From positions 1,775,501 to 1,839,500 of the forward strand of contig NZ_CP012945.1 of assembly GCF_001402915.1 (NCBI RefSeq): a DNA stretch of 64,000 nt, read 5' to 3'. Both the position numbers and the translations under genes were made by a program. Shown here in pieces: positions 50,315-58,277 of the stretch. The notes beneath the pieces were generated by a model. That model ran no database searches, was not told the DNA's origin, and saw only the letters and a program-made list of their open reading frames with translations. Positions within the stretch are counted from its first letter, which is position 1. Every line of letters begins with the position of its first letter. This DNA is from Devosia sp. A16 (GTDB lineage: Bacteria > Pseudomonadota > Alphaproteobacteria > Rhizobiales > Devosiaceae).

Positions 50315-50764
50315 ATGCCAGCAGAACACAGAGCCGTTTGCCTCGAGTGCGGGGCCATCAACAGGTTGCCGGTCGGACGCCCGGCCGCAGAGGCCAGGTG
50401 CGGCAGCTGTGGCAAGCCGTTGTTCACCGGCCGACCGCGGGATGTCGACGCGGCGATGCTCATGCGGCAGGTGGAGAAGGGCACCCTTCCCGTGGTCGTC
50501 GACGTCTGGGCCGCCTGGTGCGGACCATGCCGGGCGATGGCACCGGAATATGAACGCGCTGCCGCGGCGGGCGAACCCGCCGCCCGCTTCGTCAAGCTCG
50601 ACTCCGATGCCGAACAGGCGCTGTCGGCCAGACTGGCCATTCGCAGCATCCCCACCCTGCTGCTCTTTGCCGGTGGCAAGGAAATCGGTCGGGTGTCCGG
50701 CGCCAGGTCGGCGGCCGGGATCGGCAGCTGGGTCGCCGATCGGCTCAACGCGGCGGGCCGGTGA
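50315..50764 (+). CDS. trxC: thioredoxin 2 (TrxC-like, with N-terminal zinc ribbon)
   Basis: 149 residues: an N-terminal zinc ribbon with two CxxC pairs (Cys 9/12 and Cys 29/32) and a thioredoxin fold with active site WCGPC (residues 68-72) and the cis-proline in SIPTLLLF. This is the TrxC architecture. It reduces disulfides in the cytoplasm using thioredoxin reductase. Third gene of the ppsA transcript, 9 bases after the small helical protein. Confidence 0.92.
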   Translation: MPAEHRAVCLECGAINRLPVGRPAAEARCGSCGKPLFTGRPRDVDAAMLMRQVEKGTLPVVVDVWAAWCGPCRAMAPEYERAAAAGEPAARFVKLDSDAEQALSARLAIRSIPTLLLFAGGKEIGRVSGARSAAGIGSWVADRLNAAGR

Positions 50765-50770
50765 TCGGGG

Positions 50771-50953
50771 CTAGCCGAGGCTGCGTGCCGTCGGCGCGAT
50801 GAGGCCTCGTGCCTCCAGTTCCTTGCGGATAGCAGACGGCATCTCGCGACAGCCGCAATTGACCTCGTGTTCGGCGTGCCATTCGAGCCGCTGCTCGAGG
50901 CTGGCGTTCCTCGGCATGGGATGTGCCAGGTGCCACTCGCGATTGATCTTCAT
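50771..50953 (-). CDS. small His/Cys-rich protein with paired WHxxH motifs (copy A)
   Basis: 60 residues. The pattern is WHLAH ... WHAEH-x2-NCGC-x3-P, followed by KELEARG. It is clearly homologous to the gene immediately upstream (WHRQH ... WHLRH-x2-NCGC-x3-P). Two WHxxH units and an NCGC segment could bind a metal or an Fe-S/heme group. The ATG overlaps the stop of the upstream copy (ATGA). I do not recognise a named family. Ends 6 bases from the convergent trxC stop. Confidence 0.72.
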   Translation of the reverse strand: MKINREWHLAHPMPRNASLEQRLEWHAEHEVNCGCREMPSAIRKELEARGLIAPTARSLG

Positions 50954-51231
50954 AGTTGCAGCCCCGATTGCCGCAGCGCCTCGGCGCCCGAGGCGACAAC
51001 CATGGAAAACGCCGGCGCCTCGGGCGCCCCTACGCTGCCCACCGCCGCCCAGCGTTGCTCGTACCCCTGAGGCAGCATGATGGCGCGAGCACCCAGCTCC
51101 ACCATCACCTCGTCGGGTATCGCATGACAGCCGCAATTGGCGGCATGTCGAAGATGCCAGGCGATTGCCTCGTCTGCCGAGGCGCTCTGCGACAGCCGAT
51201 GCTGGCGATGCCAGATGTGATTGGGCTCCAT
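50950..51231 (-). CDS. small His/Cys-rich protein with paired WHxxH motifs (copy B)
   Basis: 93 residues from the ATG at 51231 (AGGAGG five bases upstream; another ATG three bases earlier is too close to it). The N-terminal ~50 residues match copy A (IWHRQH, AIAWHLRHAANCGCHAIP, ELGARA), and a 35-residue hydrophobic/small-residue tail follows (AFSMVVASGAEALRQSG). No signal peptide. Lies 85 bases downstream of the eRF1-like gene, probably in the BON-protein transcript, so presumably low-oxygen induced. Confidence 0.72.
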   Translation of the reverse strand: MEPNHIWHRQHRLSQSASADEAIAWHLRHAANCGCHAIPDEVMVELGARAIMLPQGYEQRWAAVGSVGAPEAPAFSMVVASGAEALRQSGLQL

Positions 51232-51316
51232 CATTGCCTCCTGGTTTCGATCCCGTGACAAAACAAATCGACAAAACGCAGGACGTGCGGATTCAACGAG
51301 CGAATGCCGGAACGCC

Positions 51317-51697
51317 CTAATGCATGCGGTCCTGTGTGCGGAACCACGAGCGCGCCTCGGCGACGATCTGCGCATCGGTGGGATGGTCGCTTGCCCGCAC
51401 GTCCCAGACGCGGTGTGCCAGCTCGGGAAAGTGCTCGTCGAGATAGCCCTTGAACGTCGTCCGGGCCTTGCCCGGCCCCATGATCAGGATGGCTTCGGCG
51501 CCGCCCAGCCCCTCGGCAATCTCCCGCATCATTTCATGGTCCATTTCGACCGTGCCCAGGCCGACGTGATTGGCCTTGCGGTGCAGGTGCTGCTCGGGTC
51601 TGTCGTCGCGGATCGCCTGCATCTCGGCCGTCATCTGGCCGATGCGGAAAATCTTGGCGTGGCGCTGGTCGATCCAGACGCAGGCGTGAAAGCTCAT
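51317..51697 (-). CDS. eRF1-domain-like protein ('translational machinery protein' family)
   Basis: 126 residues. Matches the pattern of a small proteobacterial family distantly related to the eRF1/Pelota C-terminal domain: ACVWIDQRHAKIFRIG at the N-terminus, HLHRKANHVGLG in the middle, AILIMGPGKARTTFKGYL, and DHPTDAQIVAEARSWF at the C-terminus. Members are often called translational machinery protein and occur with stress genes; a ribosome-related role is suggested by homology only. 9 bases downstream of the BON-domain gene. Confidence 0.78.
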   Translation of the reverse strand: MSFHACVWIDQRHAKIFRIGQMTAEMQAIRDDRPEQHLHRKANHVGLGTVEMDHEMMREIAEGLGGAEAILIMGPGKARTTFKGYLDEHFPELAHRVWDVRASDHPTDAQIVAEARSWFRTQDRMH

Positions 51698-51706
51698 TGG
51701 ACGCTC

Positions 51707-52357
51707 CTAGAGAACAATGATCTGGTTGGTGACGTGGGACACGCCGGGCACGCACCAGGCCGTGCTTTCCGCGAGGCCCCGTTCCTGCCAAGAGGTGACT
51801 TCGCCGGTGAGCGTGACTTCACTGCCATTGGCGATCACGTCGATCCGCTCCGCATCGAGCGGCGCGGTTCGCGCCAGCACCTGCTTGATCTTTTCGTGCA
51901 CCTGGTCGGCCCGCACGGGCGGCCGGATCTGGGCGTCGCTGCGGATTTCGCGCACGCCCTCGAGCAGTTCCAGGTCGTCGATCGCCGCCTGCAGCTGGAA
52001 GTGCCAGTCGACATCGCCATGCAGCGTGATGGTGCCGTCCTTGACGGCCAGGTGGAGCCGATCGAGCGGCACCGAGACGTTTGACGCTAGCCGGGCATAA
52101 GCCCGCTCGGCGATCTGCTCGTCCGGGGTTCGATTCAGGCCCGGCAGCTCGACCACGAGCTCGTTGATGACCGCACGCACGTCCTTGGTCTGGCCCGCCG
52201 CCCGCTCCGCCGCGGAGCGTTCGAGCAGGCTCGACACGTGCCCGGAGATGGTGACGATCCCTTCCCTGGCGCTCACCCCGATATGGCTCGAGTTGATCGC
52301 CGGATCCAGGTCGAGACGCGACTGGACGGCGGCCTGCAGCTTGTGATCTTCACGCAT
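51707..52357 (-). CDS. BON-domain protein (OsmY-like, three BON repeats)
   Basis: 216 residues from the ATG at 52357 (AGGAG upstream). Three BON repeats at about 5-70, 78-145 and 150-216, each with the VSLSGxV-type hairpin (IVTISGHVSS, TITLHGDVDW, EVTLTGEVTS). No signal peptide, so unlike E. coli OsmY it appears cytoplasmic. BON domains bind phospholipids or other hydrophobic surfaces and are typical of osmotic or general stress proteins. First gene after the Fnr/FixK site at 52414. Confidence 0.87.
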   Translation of the reverse strand: MREDHKLQAAVQSRLDLDPAINSSHIGVSAREGIVTISGHVSSLLERSAAERAAGQTKDVRAVINELVVELPGLNRTPDEQIAERAYARLASNVSVPLDRLHLAVKDGTITLHGDVDWHFQLQAAIDDLELLEGVREIRSDAQIRPPVRADQVHEKIKQVLARTAPLDAERIDVIANGSEVTLTGEVTSWQERGLAESTAWCVPGVSHVTNQIIVL

Positions 52358-52413
52358 CGGATGCTCCTGGGGCATGTCTGGAGCAACGCTAGCTCGGCTC
52401 CCGTGACCAGGCT

Positions 52414-52427
52414 TTGACTCAGCTCAA
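52414..52427. promoter_or_regulatory. Fnr/FixK box upstream of the BON-protein operon
   Basis: TTGACTCAGCTCAA. Predicted start near 52379, 22 bases before the BON-protein ATG. The site overlaps the last codons of the upstream membrane-protein gene. Confidence 0.72.
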
Positions 52428-53285
52428 ACGATGGTGCGGGCGCGCTTGGGCCCGCAGCGCCAGGTATGCCGCGGCGAGCGCCCCCGCCAGCAGCAAGGGG
52501 ATGATCGCCAGAGCCGGCCCCGCCGGCGCCCCGATGGTGGTCATCCAGCCGATCTTTGCCAGTAACGCCGTCATCTGCAGCGACAGGAACACCGCAAAGA
52601 CGGGCGCCAGCAGCCGCCCTGCCGGTGTCCCGCGCAAGCAGTGGTAGCCGGCCAGCAACGCCGCCGGAAGGAAGATCGCCAGGTCGAAGCCCTGCACCAC
52701 CATCGTCGTCAGGTGAGCGAGCGCGTCGGGATAGAAGCGCCCATCCAGCAGCGGGGGCACGATGACGCCGAGCCAGAGCAGTGCCATCGACGTGCCGGTG
52801 AACAGCAGATAGCCTCCAACATAGCGGCGGACCGCGGCGGGCGGTTGCGGCCAGTCGGGCGCCTCGCTCGCCCCCCACAGCAGCAGCCGTACCAGCAGTT
52901 GGAACAGCAGCAGCACCAGCGCCACCCAGATCAGGAACAGCTCGTTGTAGGTGCCCATCGCAAGGTAGAGCACATACTGCACGAAGAGATAGCCGGCGCT
53001 TCCCGTCAGCAGCAGATAGCCGACCCGCGAGCCGCGCCGCGCCAGCCACAGTGCCGCCAGCAGCAGCGGCAGGCCTGCGAGCAGCGTCACCAGGTCCTGC
53101 GCCAGCCCTTGCACCGCCACATCAGCCGGCATGTTGCGATAGGGCCCATGGCCATAGAGCCTGACGAGTTTTCCGGTCACCGCCAGATGCTCCGTCGGCC
53201 CCGGTCCGGTCGTGACAATGAAGGGAAGGGAGGCAGCCAGCACGCCCAGCGCGCTGGTCAGCAGCACCAGCGGCGTCAGCCGCAT
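52419..53285 (-). CDS. multipass membrane protein of unknown function
   Basis: 288 residues with about eight hydrophobic segments separated by short Arg-rich loops. There is a charged/polar stretch near residue 40 (LVRLYGHGPYRNMPADV) and a conserved-looking YVLYLAMGTYNELFLIW. I do not recognise a named family or catalytic motif. It is the last gene of a run (hypothetical - bactofilin-like - Usp - this gene) on the minus strand, and its stop lies inside the next Fnr/FixK site. Confidence 0.8.
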   Translation of the reverse strand: MRLTPLVLLTSALGVLAASLPFIVTTGPGPTEHLAVTGKLVRLYGHGPYRNMPADVAVQGLAQDLVTLLAGLPLLLAALWLARRGSRVGYLLLTGSAGYLFVQYVLYLAMGTYNELFLIWVALVLLLFQLLVRLLLWGASEAPDWPQPPAAVRRYVGGYLLFTGTSMALLWLGVIVPPLLDGRFYPDALAHLTTMVVQGFDLAIFLPAALLAGYHCLRGTPAGRLLAPVFAVFLSLQMTALLAKIGWMTTIGAPAGPALAIIPLLLAGALAAAYLALRAQARPHHRLS

Positions 53286-53322
53286 CGCAATCTGCCTCGC
53301 ATCACCGGCCAGTTGCAGCCCC

Positions 53323-54156
53323 CTAGTGCGACATGAAGATCGGCAGGCGCCGATTGGCGAGCACGGTTCGCGTCGCGCCGCCGAGCACGAATTCGCGGAT
53401 GCGGCTGTGCCCGTAGGCGCCCATCACCAGCAGGCCCGCCCCTCGATCGATGGCTGCCTGCTGCAGGGCTTCGCCGATGGGGCGCTCCGAGCGGCTGAAC
53501 AGGTGGATTTCGGCCGTGATGTCGTGGTGCCGCAGATAGTCGTGCAGGGCGCCCACGGAGGCCGGCTCGACCGGCTTGTCATCGGTCGCGCACAGGATCG
53601 TCACGTGCTGGACCATCGAGAGAACCGGCAGCCCATCGCGCACCGCGCGCGCCGCGGCGCGGCCGCCATCCCAGGCGATGGCCGCCGACGCCAGATGTGC
53701 CGTTGCCTCGGCTTCGGGAAACACCCAGGTCGGCCCGCCCGAGCCGAACAGGACCGCCTCGGCGATACTCATCTGCTCGTCGCTTGCCGCCATCGGCATC
53801 AGCAGCGAACAGTCGAACGTGCGCGCCTCGATCGCCAGGAGCTCCGCCGCCGCTTCGGGGCGGGTCCTGGCGCTCCGCACGGTCAGGCCGATCTGGAACC
53901 GGTGGGCGAGGTGTTCGAGTTCGCCGATCAACGCCTGCCCTGCCGAATGGCTGCGCGCTTCGGCGGCGGCAGTCATCCCCGAGACGTCGATGAGCGCGTC
54001 GGCCAGGATATTCCGAACGTCGGCAATGTCGACCTCGTGCACCAGGGCCGTCACCTCGCCGCCGAGCGTAGCCGCCATGTCGAAGGCGTGCAGCAGGCTG
54101 CCCTTCGGCGTGGGGTCGGGATAGGTGCTGAGCGGCAGAAAGAAGGTCAATGACAT
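53323..54156 (-). CDS. universal stress protein (UspA family)
   Basis: 277 residues, AGGAGG upstream of the ATG. The C-terminal Usp domain has the ATP-type motif GAYGHSRIREFVLGGATRTVL (G-x2-G-x9-G-S/T), ending in PIFMSH. The N-terminal half resembles a degenerate Usp domain. Tandem-type USPs are characteristic of hypoxia and dormancy regulons. 10 bases downstream comes from the bactofilin-like gene. A second USP with the same C-terminus is at 62634. Confidence 0.92.
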   Translation of the reverse strand: MSLTFFLPLSTYPDPTPKGSLLHAFDMAATLGGEVTALVHEVDIADVRNILADALIDVSGMTAAAEARSHSAGQALIGELEHLAHRFQIGLTVRSARTRPEAAAELLAIEARTFDCSLLMPMAASDEQMSIAEAVLFGSGGPTWVFPEAEATAHLASAAIAWDGGRAAARAVRDGLPVLSMVQHVTILCATDDKPVEPASVGALHDYLRHHDITAEIHLFSRSERPIGEALQQAAIDRGAGLLVMGAYGHSRIREFVLGGATRTVLANRRLPIFMSH

Positions 54157-54166
54157 CGCGGCCCTC

Positions 54167-55342
54167 CTAGACGGCTTCCGGCGTCTGCGCCACGGCGGCA
54201 GCGGGAACCGCCGGCCGGTCGGATGCGCTGAGCCTGCCCATGATGATGGCGGCGATGGCGCCGAAGCCGAAGCAGAGCACCACCAGGGTGAGCAGCCAGC
54301 CGATGACCGGCAGCATCCCCAGCAGGCCCATCACCACGATCGACAGCGCCAGGACGCCCACCCGCTTGAGGTTGCTGTCGACCGACGTCAGCGCCCGGAC
54401 GACGCGAACGCCCAGCAGGTAGGTGCCCGCCAGATAGGCGAGCATGCAGGCGAGAACGACGAACAACAGGGCGAACGGGATGAGGAAGATGCCAAGCAGG
54501 GTCAGCCCCAGAACCGGCACCAGGCCGATGACCGCGGCGAAGGTCATGAGGCCCACTCCGAGGCGGCGGAAGGGACGCGTCGATCCGGTCGATTGCAGCG
54601 ACTGGGTCAGCCTCGGCAGCAGCGTTATGGCGACGACGCCGGTGACGAACAGCAGCAGCCACCACAGGCCGGTTCCCCACACGGCGGGCCACATGCTCCG
54701 CACCGCGTGCTCGGCGGTCTTGCCCGCCTCCGACGCATAGTCCGGAGCTACCAGCCGTTCGAACTTCACCCGCTCGGCCGCGGCCACCGATACCGGCACG
54801 GCAATCTCCTGCGGGGCGTGGATGGTAAGGGTGCCGTCGACCCGGGCGCCCGGGCCGAAGGCCAGGGTCTCGCCGAAAAAGCTCAGATCCCCTTTCACGC
54901 CCGAGCTCAGCGTTGCGGTGTGCGCGGTGATGAGGGTCGAACCCTCGATCGGCGATGACACCGTCACCGTCTGGCCGGCAATGCGGACATTGCCCGCGAC
55001 CGGCTGCGGCGCGGCGACCGACACCGTGTTGCCCATCGCCGTGATGTCGCCGCCGACCTTGCCGGTCAGCGACACCGAGAAGCCCGCCGCATAGACGTTG
55101 CCCGTCACATCGGCACTTTGTGCGACGTTGAAGCCGGCAAGATGGGCGTCGCCGCTGACGGGGGCCTGCACCGTGACGTCGTAACCCGCGGCGAACAGGT
55201 CGCGGGCGACGGGCGCGTCGATCCGGGCGGACTGGCCGGCGGTGAACTGATCGCCCCCGAAGGTAAGACGGCTCTCCTGGGCCAGCGCTTGAGCCGGCAG
55301 GACGAAGAGGAAAACGACGAGCAGCTTGATCAGGCCATGCAT
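54167..55342 (-). CDS. exported polymer-forming (bactofilin-like) membrane protein
   Basis: 391 residues from the ATG at 55342, with GGAGG just before it. Sec signal (MHGLIKLLVVFLFVLPAQALA), then ~180 residues of short beta repeats typical of polymer-forming/bactofilin-like beta helices (VSGDAHLAGFNVAQSADVTGNVYAAGF is one run, broken here by description), then five or more membrane helices (~230-370). The repeat region should lie in the periplasm. Function unknown; similar proteins are annotated as polymer-forming cytoskeletal proteins. Confidence 0.8.
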   Translation of the reverse strand: MHGLIKLLVVFLFVLPAQALAQESRLTFGGDQFTAGQSARIDAPVARDLFAAGYDVTVQAPVSGDAHLAGFNVAQSADVTGNVYAAGFSVSLTGKVGGDITAMGNTVSVAAPQPVAGNVRIAGQTVTVSSPIEGSTLITAHTATLSSGVKGDLSFFGETLAFGPGARVDGTLTIHAPQEIAVPVSVAAAERVKFERLVAPDYASEAGKTAEHAVRSMWPAVWGTGLWWLLLFVTGVVAITLLPRLTQSLQSTGSTRPFRRLGVGLMTFAAVIGLVPVLGLTLLGIFLIPFALLFVVLACMLAYLAGTYLLGVRVVRALTSVDSNLKRVGVLALSIVVMGLLGMLPVIGWLLTLVVLCFGFGAIAAIIMGRLSASDRPAVPAAAVAQTPEAV

Positions 55343-55358
55343 GGCTACCTCCATGGGG

Positions 55359-55886
55359 TCACGAGGCTTCCGGACCCGGGATCGGGCCGGCAAGTTCGGC
55401 CGGCGCGAGCACCGGCCCGAAGGGATGCGTGCGCCAAGGGCGGAAATCGGCGGGACTGAACGACTGCCACGTGAACGAGGCAGAGCCCTCAGGCATCTCG
55501 GCGCCGGCCCTGAGGACATCCTGAAGCGCGCCGCCGGGCAGCACTTGGACCATCGGGCCGGAGGGAGTCAGGCCGGCAAAGATCTCGCCGCCGGCGGCCT
55601 CGGCGACGCGATCGTCGACCGGGAAACCGACCTGCAGCGTCACCGCGCCGGGCAGCCTGTTGCGGTAGACGATGATCAGCTCGTCGGCATCCGCGGCGTG
55701 CTGGAGTTGCAGGAAGTTGTCCAGCACCCCGATCGCCTGCCGGATGGCCGAGGCGACGGACGACTCTTCGGTGCCGCAGAAGCGAACCACATAGACGAAC
55801 GGCCGTCCCTCATAGTCGATCGTGCCGATCGTCCGGGCAATGGGCGGCATCGAACGATCCGATGCTCTGGTCTGGCCGGGCGTCAT
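55359..55886 (-). CDS. uncharacterised protein with GyrI-like effector-binding features
   Basis: 175 residues, GGAGG before the ATG at 55886. A conserved-looking core (VTLQVGFPVDDRV, GEIFAGLTPSGPMVQVLPGG) resembles the GyrI-like fold seen in the gene at 43997, while the N-terminal part (GTIDYEGRPFVYVVRFCGTEE) is unfamiliar. No signal peptide or membrane segment. First gene of an operon with the bactofilin-like, Usp and membrane-protein genes, directly behind a shared Fnr/FixK site. Confidence 0.7.
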   Translation of the reverse strand: MTPGQTRASDRSMPPIARTIGTIDYEGRPFVYVVRFCGTEESSVASAIRQAIGVLDNFLQLQHAADADELIIVYRNRLPGAVTLQVGFPVDDRVAEAAGGEIFAGLTPSGPMVQVLPGGALQDVLRAGAEMPEGSASFTWQSFSPADFRPWRTHPFGPVLAPAELAGPIPGPEAS

Positions 55887-55942
55887 CGCTGCCTCCTTCG
55901 CTCTACCGTCACCCCTTCTAGGTCCGTGCGGCGAAGCTCGAT

Positions 55943-55956
55943 TTGACCGAAGTCAA
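55943..55956. promoter_or_regulatory. Fnr/FixK box in a divergent promoter
   Basis: TTGACCGAAGTCAA. Predicted starts at ~55908 and ~55991 lie 22 bases before the GyrI-like gene and 31 bases before the alpha/beta hydrolase gene respectively. Confidence 0.75.
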
Positions 55957-56021
55957 ACGAGCCGACGTCGATCGGCGCGATGTTCGGATGAGAACCGGCG
56001 TAGCGACATCAGGAGGGCGAT

Positions 56022-56903
56022 ATGCCCAGTATCTTCCGCACATCGACGGGGCGAACCACCTACCTGCGCGCCTATGATGAGATGCTTCGGCGCTGGCCGC
56101 GGCCAACCCTCCGCTCGTTCGACACCGCGCTTGGGACCACCAACGTCATCGAGGCCGGCGATGCCGGCCTGCCGCCGCTGGTGCTGCTGCCGCCGGTGGC
56201 GGTGAGCGCAACCGCCTGGTTCCCGATTGCCGGCATGCTGTGCCGGCACCATCACGTCTTTGCCATCGACGTGGTCGGCGACGCGGGTCGCAGTTCCCTC
56301 GTGCGCATGCCGCGTTCGGGCGCCGACTATGCCGACTGGCTGGTCGAGTGCTTCGACGCCCTGGACCTCGAACGCCCAGCTGTCGTCGGACATTCCTACG
56401 GCGGGTGGCTGGCGTTGCGACTGGCCGTCGGCCACCCTGCTGCCATCGGGTCGATGATCCTGCTGTCACCGGCCTCGGGTCTCTCCCCGTTCCATTGGTA
56501 CGCCGGCCTGTTTCTGCGCATCGCCGAACGCTTGCCGCTGCGACCATCGGCGCGCAGCGTGTTGAAGGCGCAGGTGCATCGCGGCTATCAGCTGGACGAC
56601 ACGTTCGTTGCCCTGATGGACGCCGCCTCTGCTCATGTGCGGACGCAGGTCCTGTTCCCCACCCCTCTTGGCGATGACGAACTGATGTCCATCCGCGTGC
56701 CGACCCTGATCCTGATCGGCGAGGACGAACCCCTTTACGACCCCGCCGCCGCGCTCGAGCGGGCCCGGCTGCTGATCCCCAACGTCGAGGCCCGGCTGGT
56801 GCCGCTCGCATCGCACCTGCTGCCGATGGAGCGTCCCGGCTTTGTCGATGCGGCCATCGAGTCGTTCCTCGATCGCCCCATCTCGGCCGTCGAGGCCGCT
56901 TGA
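56022..56903 (+). CDS. alpha/beta hydrolase
   Basis: 293 residues; AGGAGG before the ATG. Alpha/beta-hydrolase fold with LLPPVAVSATAW (oxyanion loop), nucleophile elbow GHSYGG, acid in LIGEDEPLYDP and the terminal His in ASHLLPMERP. No signal peptide. Similar small hydrolases occur in stress or dormancy gene sets; the substrate cannot be inferred. Divergent from the GyrI-like gene and sharing its Fnr/FixK site. Confidence 0.87.
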   Translation: MPSIFRTSTGRTTYLRAYDEMLRRWPRPTLRSFDTALGTTNVIEAGDAGLPPLVLLPPVAVSATAWFPIAGMLCRHHHVFAIDVVGDAGRSSLVRMPRSGADYADWLVECFDALDLERPAVVGHSYGGWLALRLAVGHPAAIGSMILLSPASGLSPFHWYAGLFLRIAERLPLRPSARSVLKAQVHRGYQLDDTFVALMDAASAHVRTQVLFPTPLGDDELMSIRVPTLILIGEDEPLYDPAAALERARLLIPNVEARLVPLASHLLPMERPGFVDAAIESFLDRPISAVEAA

Positions 56904-56913
56904 GCAGGATCAA
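56900..56913. promoter_or_regulatory. Fnr/FixK box upstream of the DUF4342 gene
   Basis: TTGAGCAGGATCAA, overlapping the hydrolase stop codon. Predicted start near 56948, 20 bases before the DUF4342 ATG. Confidence 0.65.
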
Positions 56914-56967
56914 GGCCTCCGTCGTCCGATCGGCCATGGTGGCTCCGCATCAGCAACGGAGATAATC

Positions 56968-57312
56968 ATGAGCGACCAACCCAAGGACTCCTGGAAGACG
57001 TTCACCGAGGAAATCGAGGTGGCCGGCCAGCATCTCGTCGATGAGGTCAACCGCCTGCTCGCGGAGGGCAACCTGCGCAAGCTCGAGATCCGCTCCGAGC
57101 AGGGCGACGTGTACCTGTCGGTACCGTTGACCGCCGGCGCCCTCGCCGGCGGCGTCGTGGCGCTTGCCGCGCCCTGGCTGGCGGTGATCGCCGCGCTTGC
57201 CGGCCTGCTGGGCAAGGTGAAGCTGGTGGTGGTCCGGACCGAGCCACCCGAGGCGGCGCCGGAGGCGCCCCGCCCGACCGGCCCGGCCGACGACCCGCCG
57301 ATGGCCGGCTGA
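56968..57312 (+). CDS. DUF4342 domain protein
   Basis: 114 residues. N-terminal amphipathic segment WKTFTEEIEVAGQHLVDEVNRLLAEGN, broken here after 20 (WKTFTEEIEVAGQHLVDEVN), leads into RKLEIRSEQGDVYLSVPLTAG and a hydrophobic helix (GGVVALAAPWLAVIAALAGLL), the DUF4342 pattern, with a Pro-rich tail. A membrane-associated small protein of unknown function; related proteins are common next to stress genes. Confidence 0.82.
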   Translation: MSDQPKDSWKTFTEEIEVAGQHLVDEVNRLLAEGNLRKLEIRSEQGDVYLSVPLTAGALAGGVVALAAPWLAVIAALAGLLGKVKLVVVRTEPPEAAPEAPRPTGPADDPPMAG

Positions 57313-57319
57313 GGGCATG

Positions 57320-57345
57320 GGGGCCGGAGCAGTCCGGCCTCTTTG
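57320..57345. terminator. hairpin between convergent DUF4342 and SDR genes
   Basis: GGCCGGA (57322-57328) pairs with TCCGGCC (57333-57339) over a GCAG loop, followed by TCTTT. Located in the 50-base gap between two convergent stops; a probable terminator, best oriented for the plus strand. Confidence 0.6.
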
Positions 57346-57362
57346 CCTGCCGTGCGGCGCTG

Positions 57363-58118
57363 TTACTGCGCCACGTAGCCGCCATCGACGAGGTGATAGC
57401 TGCCGGTGATGAACGAGGCCTCGTCCGAGAGCAGGAAGGCGGTGAGCGCCGCCACTTCCTCCGACGTCCCCAGCCGCCCGACCGGATGCATGCCGCGGAT
57501 CACCGTCAGCGTCGCCTCGTCGAGATTCCTCGACAATAGCGGCGTGTCGATGAACCCGGGCCCGATGGAATTGATGCGAACGCCGTGCTTTGCATACTCG
57601 ATCGCCGCAACCTTGGTCAGCCCGACCACCGCGTGCTTGGCCGCGACGTAGGCCGGCGCCGTGGCGAAGCCGACGCTGCCCAGGATCGACGCCATGTTGA
57701 CGATGGCCCCTCCCCCCGACGCGACGATCGCCGGCAGCTGGTAGCGCATGCCGTAGAAGACGCCGTTGAGATTGATGTCGATAACTTTGTGCCAGCCATC
57801 CAGCGGGTATTGGCCGGTGATGGCGGCCGGCCCGCCGATGCCGGCATTGTTGACGGCCAGGTGCAGGCCCCCGAAGGCGGCCCTGGCCGCATCGACCATC
57901 GCCTCCACCTCGACGGCGTCCGCGACATTGACTTCATGCGCCCTGGCCGTGCCGCCCGACACCTTGATGGCATTGGCCACTGCTTCGGCGCCGGCGATGT
58001 CAAGGTCGGCTACCAGCACCTTGGCGCCATCGGCGGCAAGGGCGTGGGCGATCGCCGCCCCGATGCCCGATGCCGCACCGGTGACCAGAGCGACTTTACC
58101 TTTGAAATCATGGCTCAT
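57363..58118 (-). CDS. short-chain dehydrogenase/reductase
   Basis: 251 residues from the ATG at 58118 (AAGGAG upstream). Classical SDR: NAD(P)-binding TGAASGIG, NNAGIGG, catalytic Ser in NMASILGS, YVAAKHA (Tyr-x3-Lys), and IRSIGPG-type INSIGPGFIDT. Asp at VLVADLD after beta-2 suggests NAD rather than NADP. Substrate unknown. Sits behind an Fnr/FixK site, so it may recycle reducing equivalents at low oxygen. Confidence 0.92.
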   Translation of the reverse strand: MSHDFKGKVALVTGAASGIGAAIAHALAADGAKVLVADLDIAGAEAVANAIKVSGGTARAHEVNVADAVEVEAMVDAARAAFGGLHLAVNNAGIGGPAAITGQYPLDGWHKVIDINLNGVFYGMRYQLPAIVASGGGAIVNMASILGSVGFATAPAYVAAKHAVVGLTKVAAIEYAKHGVRINSIGPGFIDTPLLSRNLDEATLTVIRGMHPVGRLGTSEEVAALTAFLLSDEASFITGSYHLVDGGYVAQ

Positions 58119-58174
58119 TTTCAGCTCCTTGCTGTTTGGGTGACTCACTGAGCCCCAAACAGCGGACGGCGGCC

Positions 58175-58188
58175 TTGACCTGGCTCAA
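58175..58188. promoter_or_regulatory. Fnr/FixK box for the SDR gene
   Basis: TTGACCTGGCTCAA. Predicted start near 58140, 22 bases before the SDR ATG. Confidence 0.72.
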
Positions 58189-58206
58189 GCGAGCGGGCTT
58201 TACCGA

Positions 58207-58220
58207 TTGATCTGGCTCAA
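58207..58220. promoter_or_regulatory. Fnr/FixK box for the small protein gene at 58278
   Basis: TTGATCTGGCTCAA. Predicted start near 58255, 23 bases before the ATG at 58278. With the site at 58175 it repeats the two-box divergent layout seen at glk-ppsA. Confidence 0.72.
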
Positions 58221-58277
58221 TGGCCCGCCGCGCCGATGCTGTTCAGTTGCCACCAGTTCAACCGGAGCAACTGCAGC

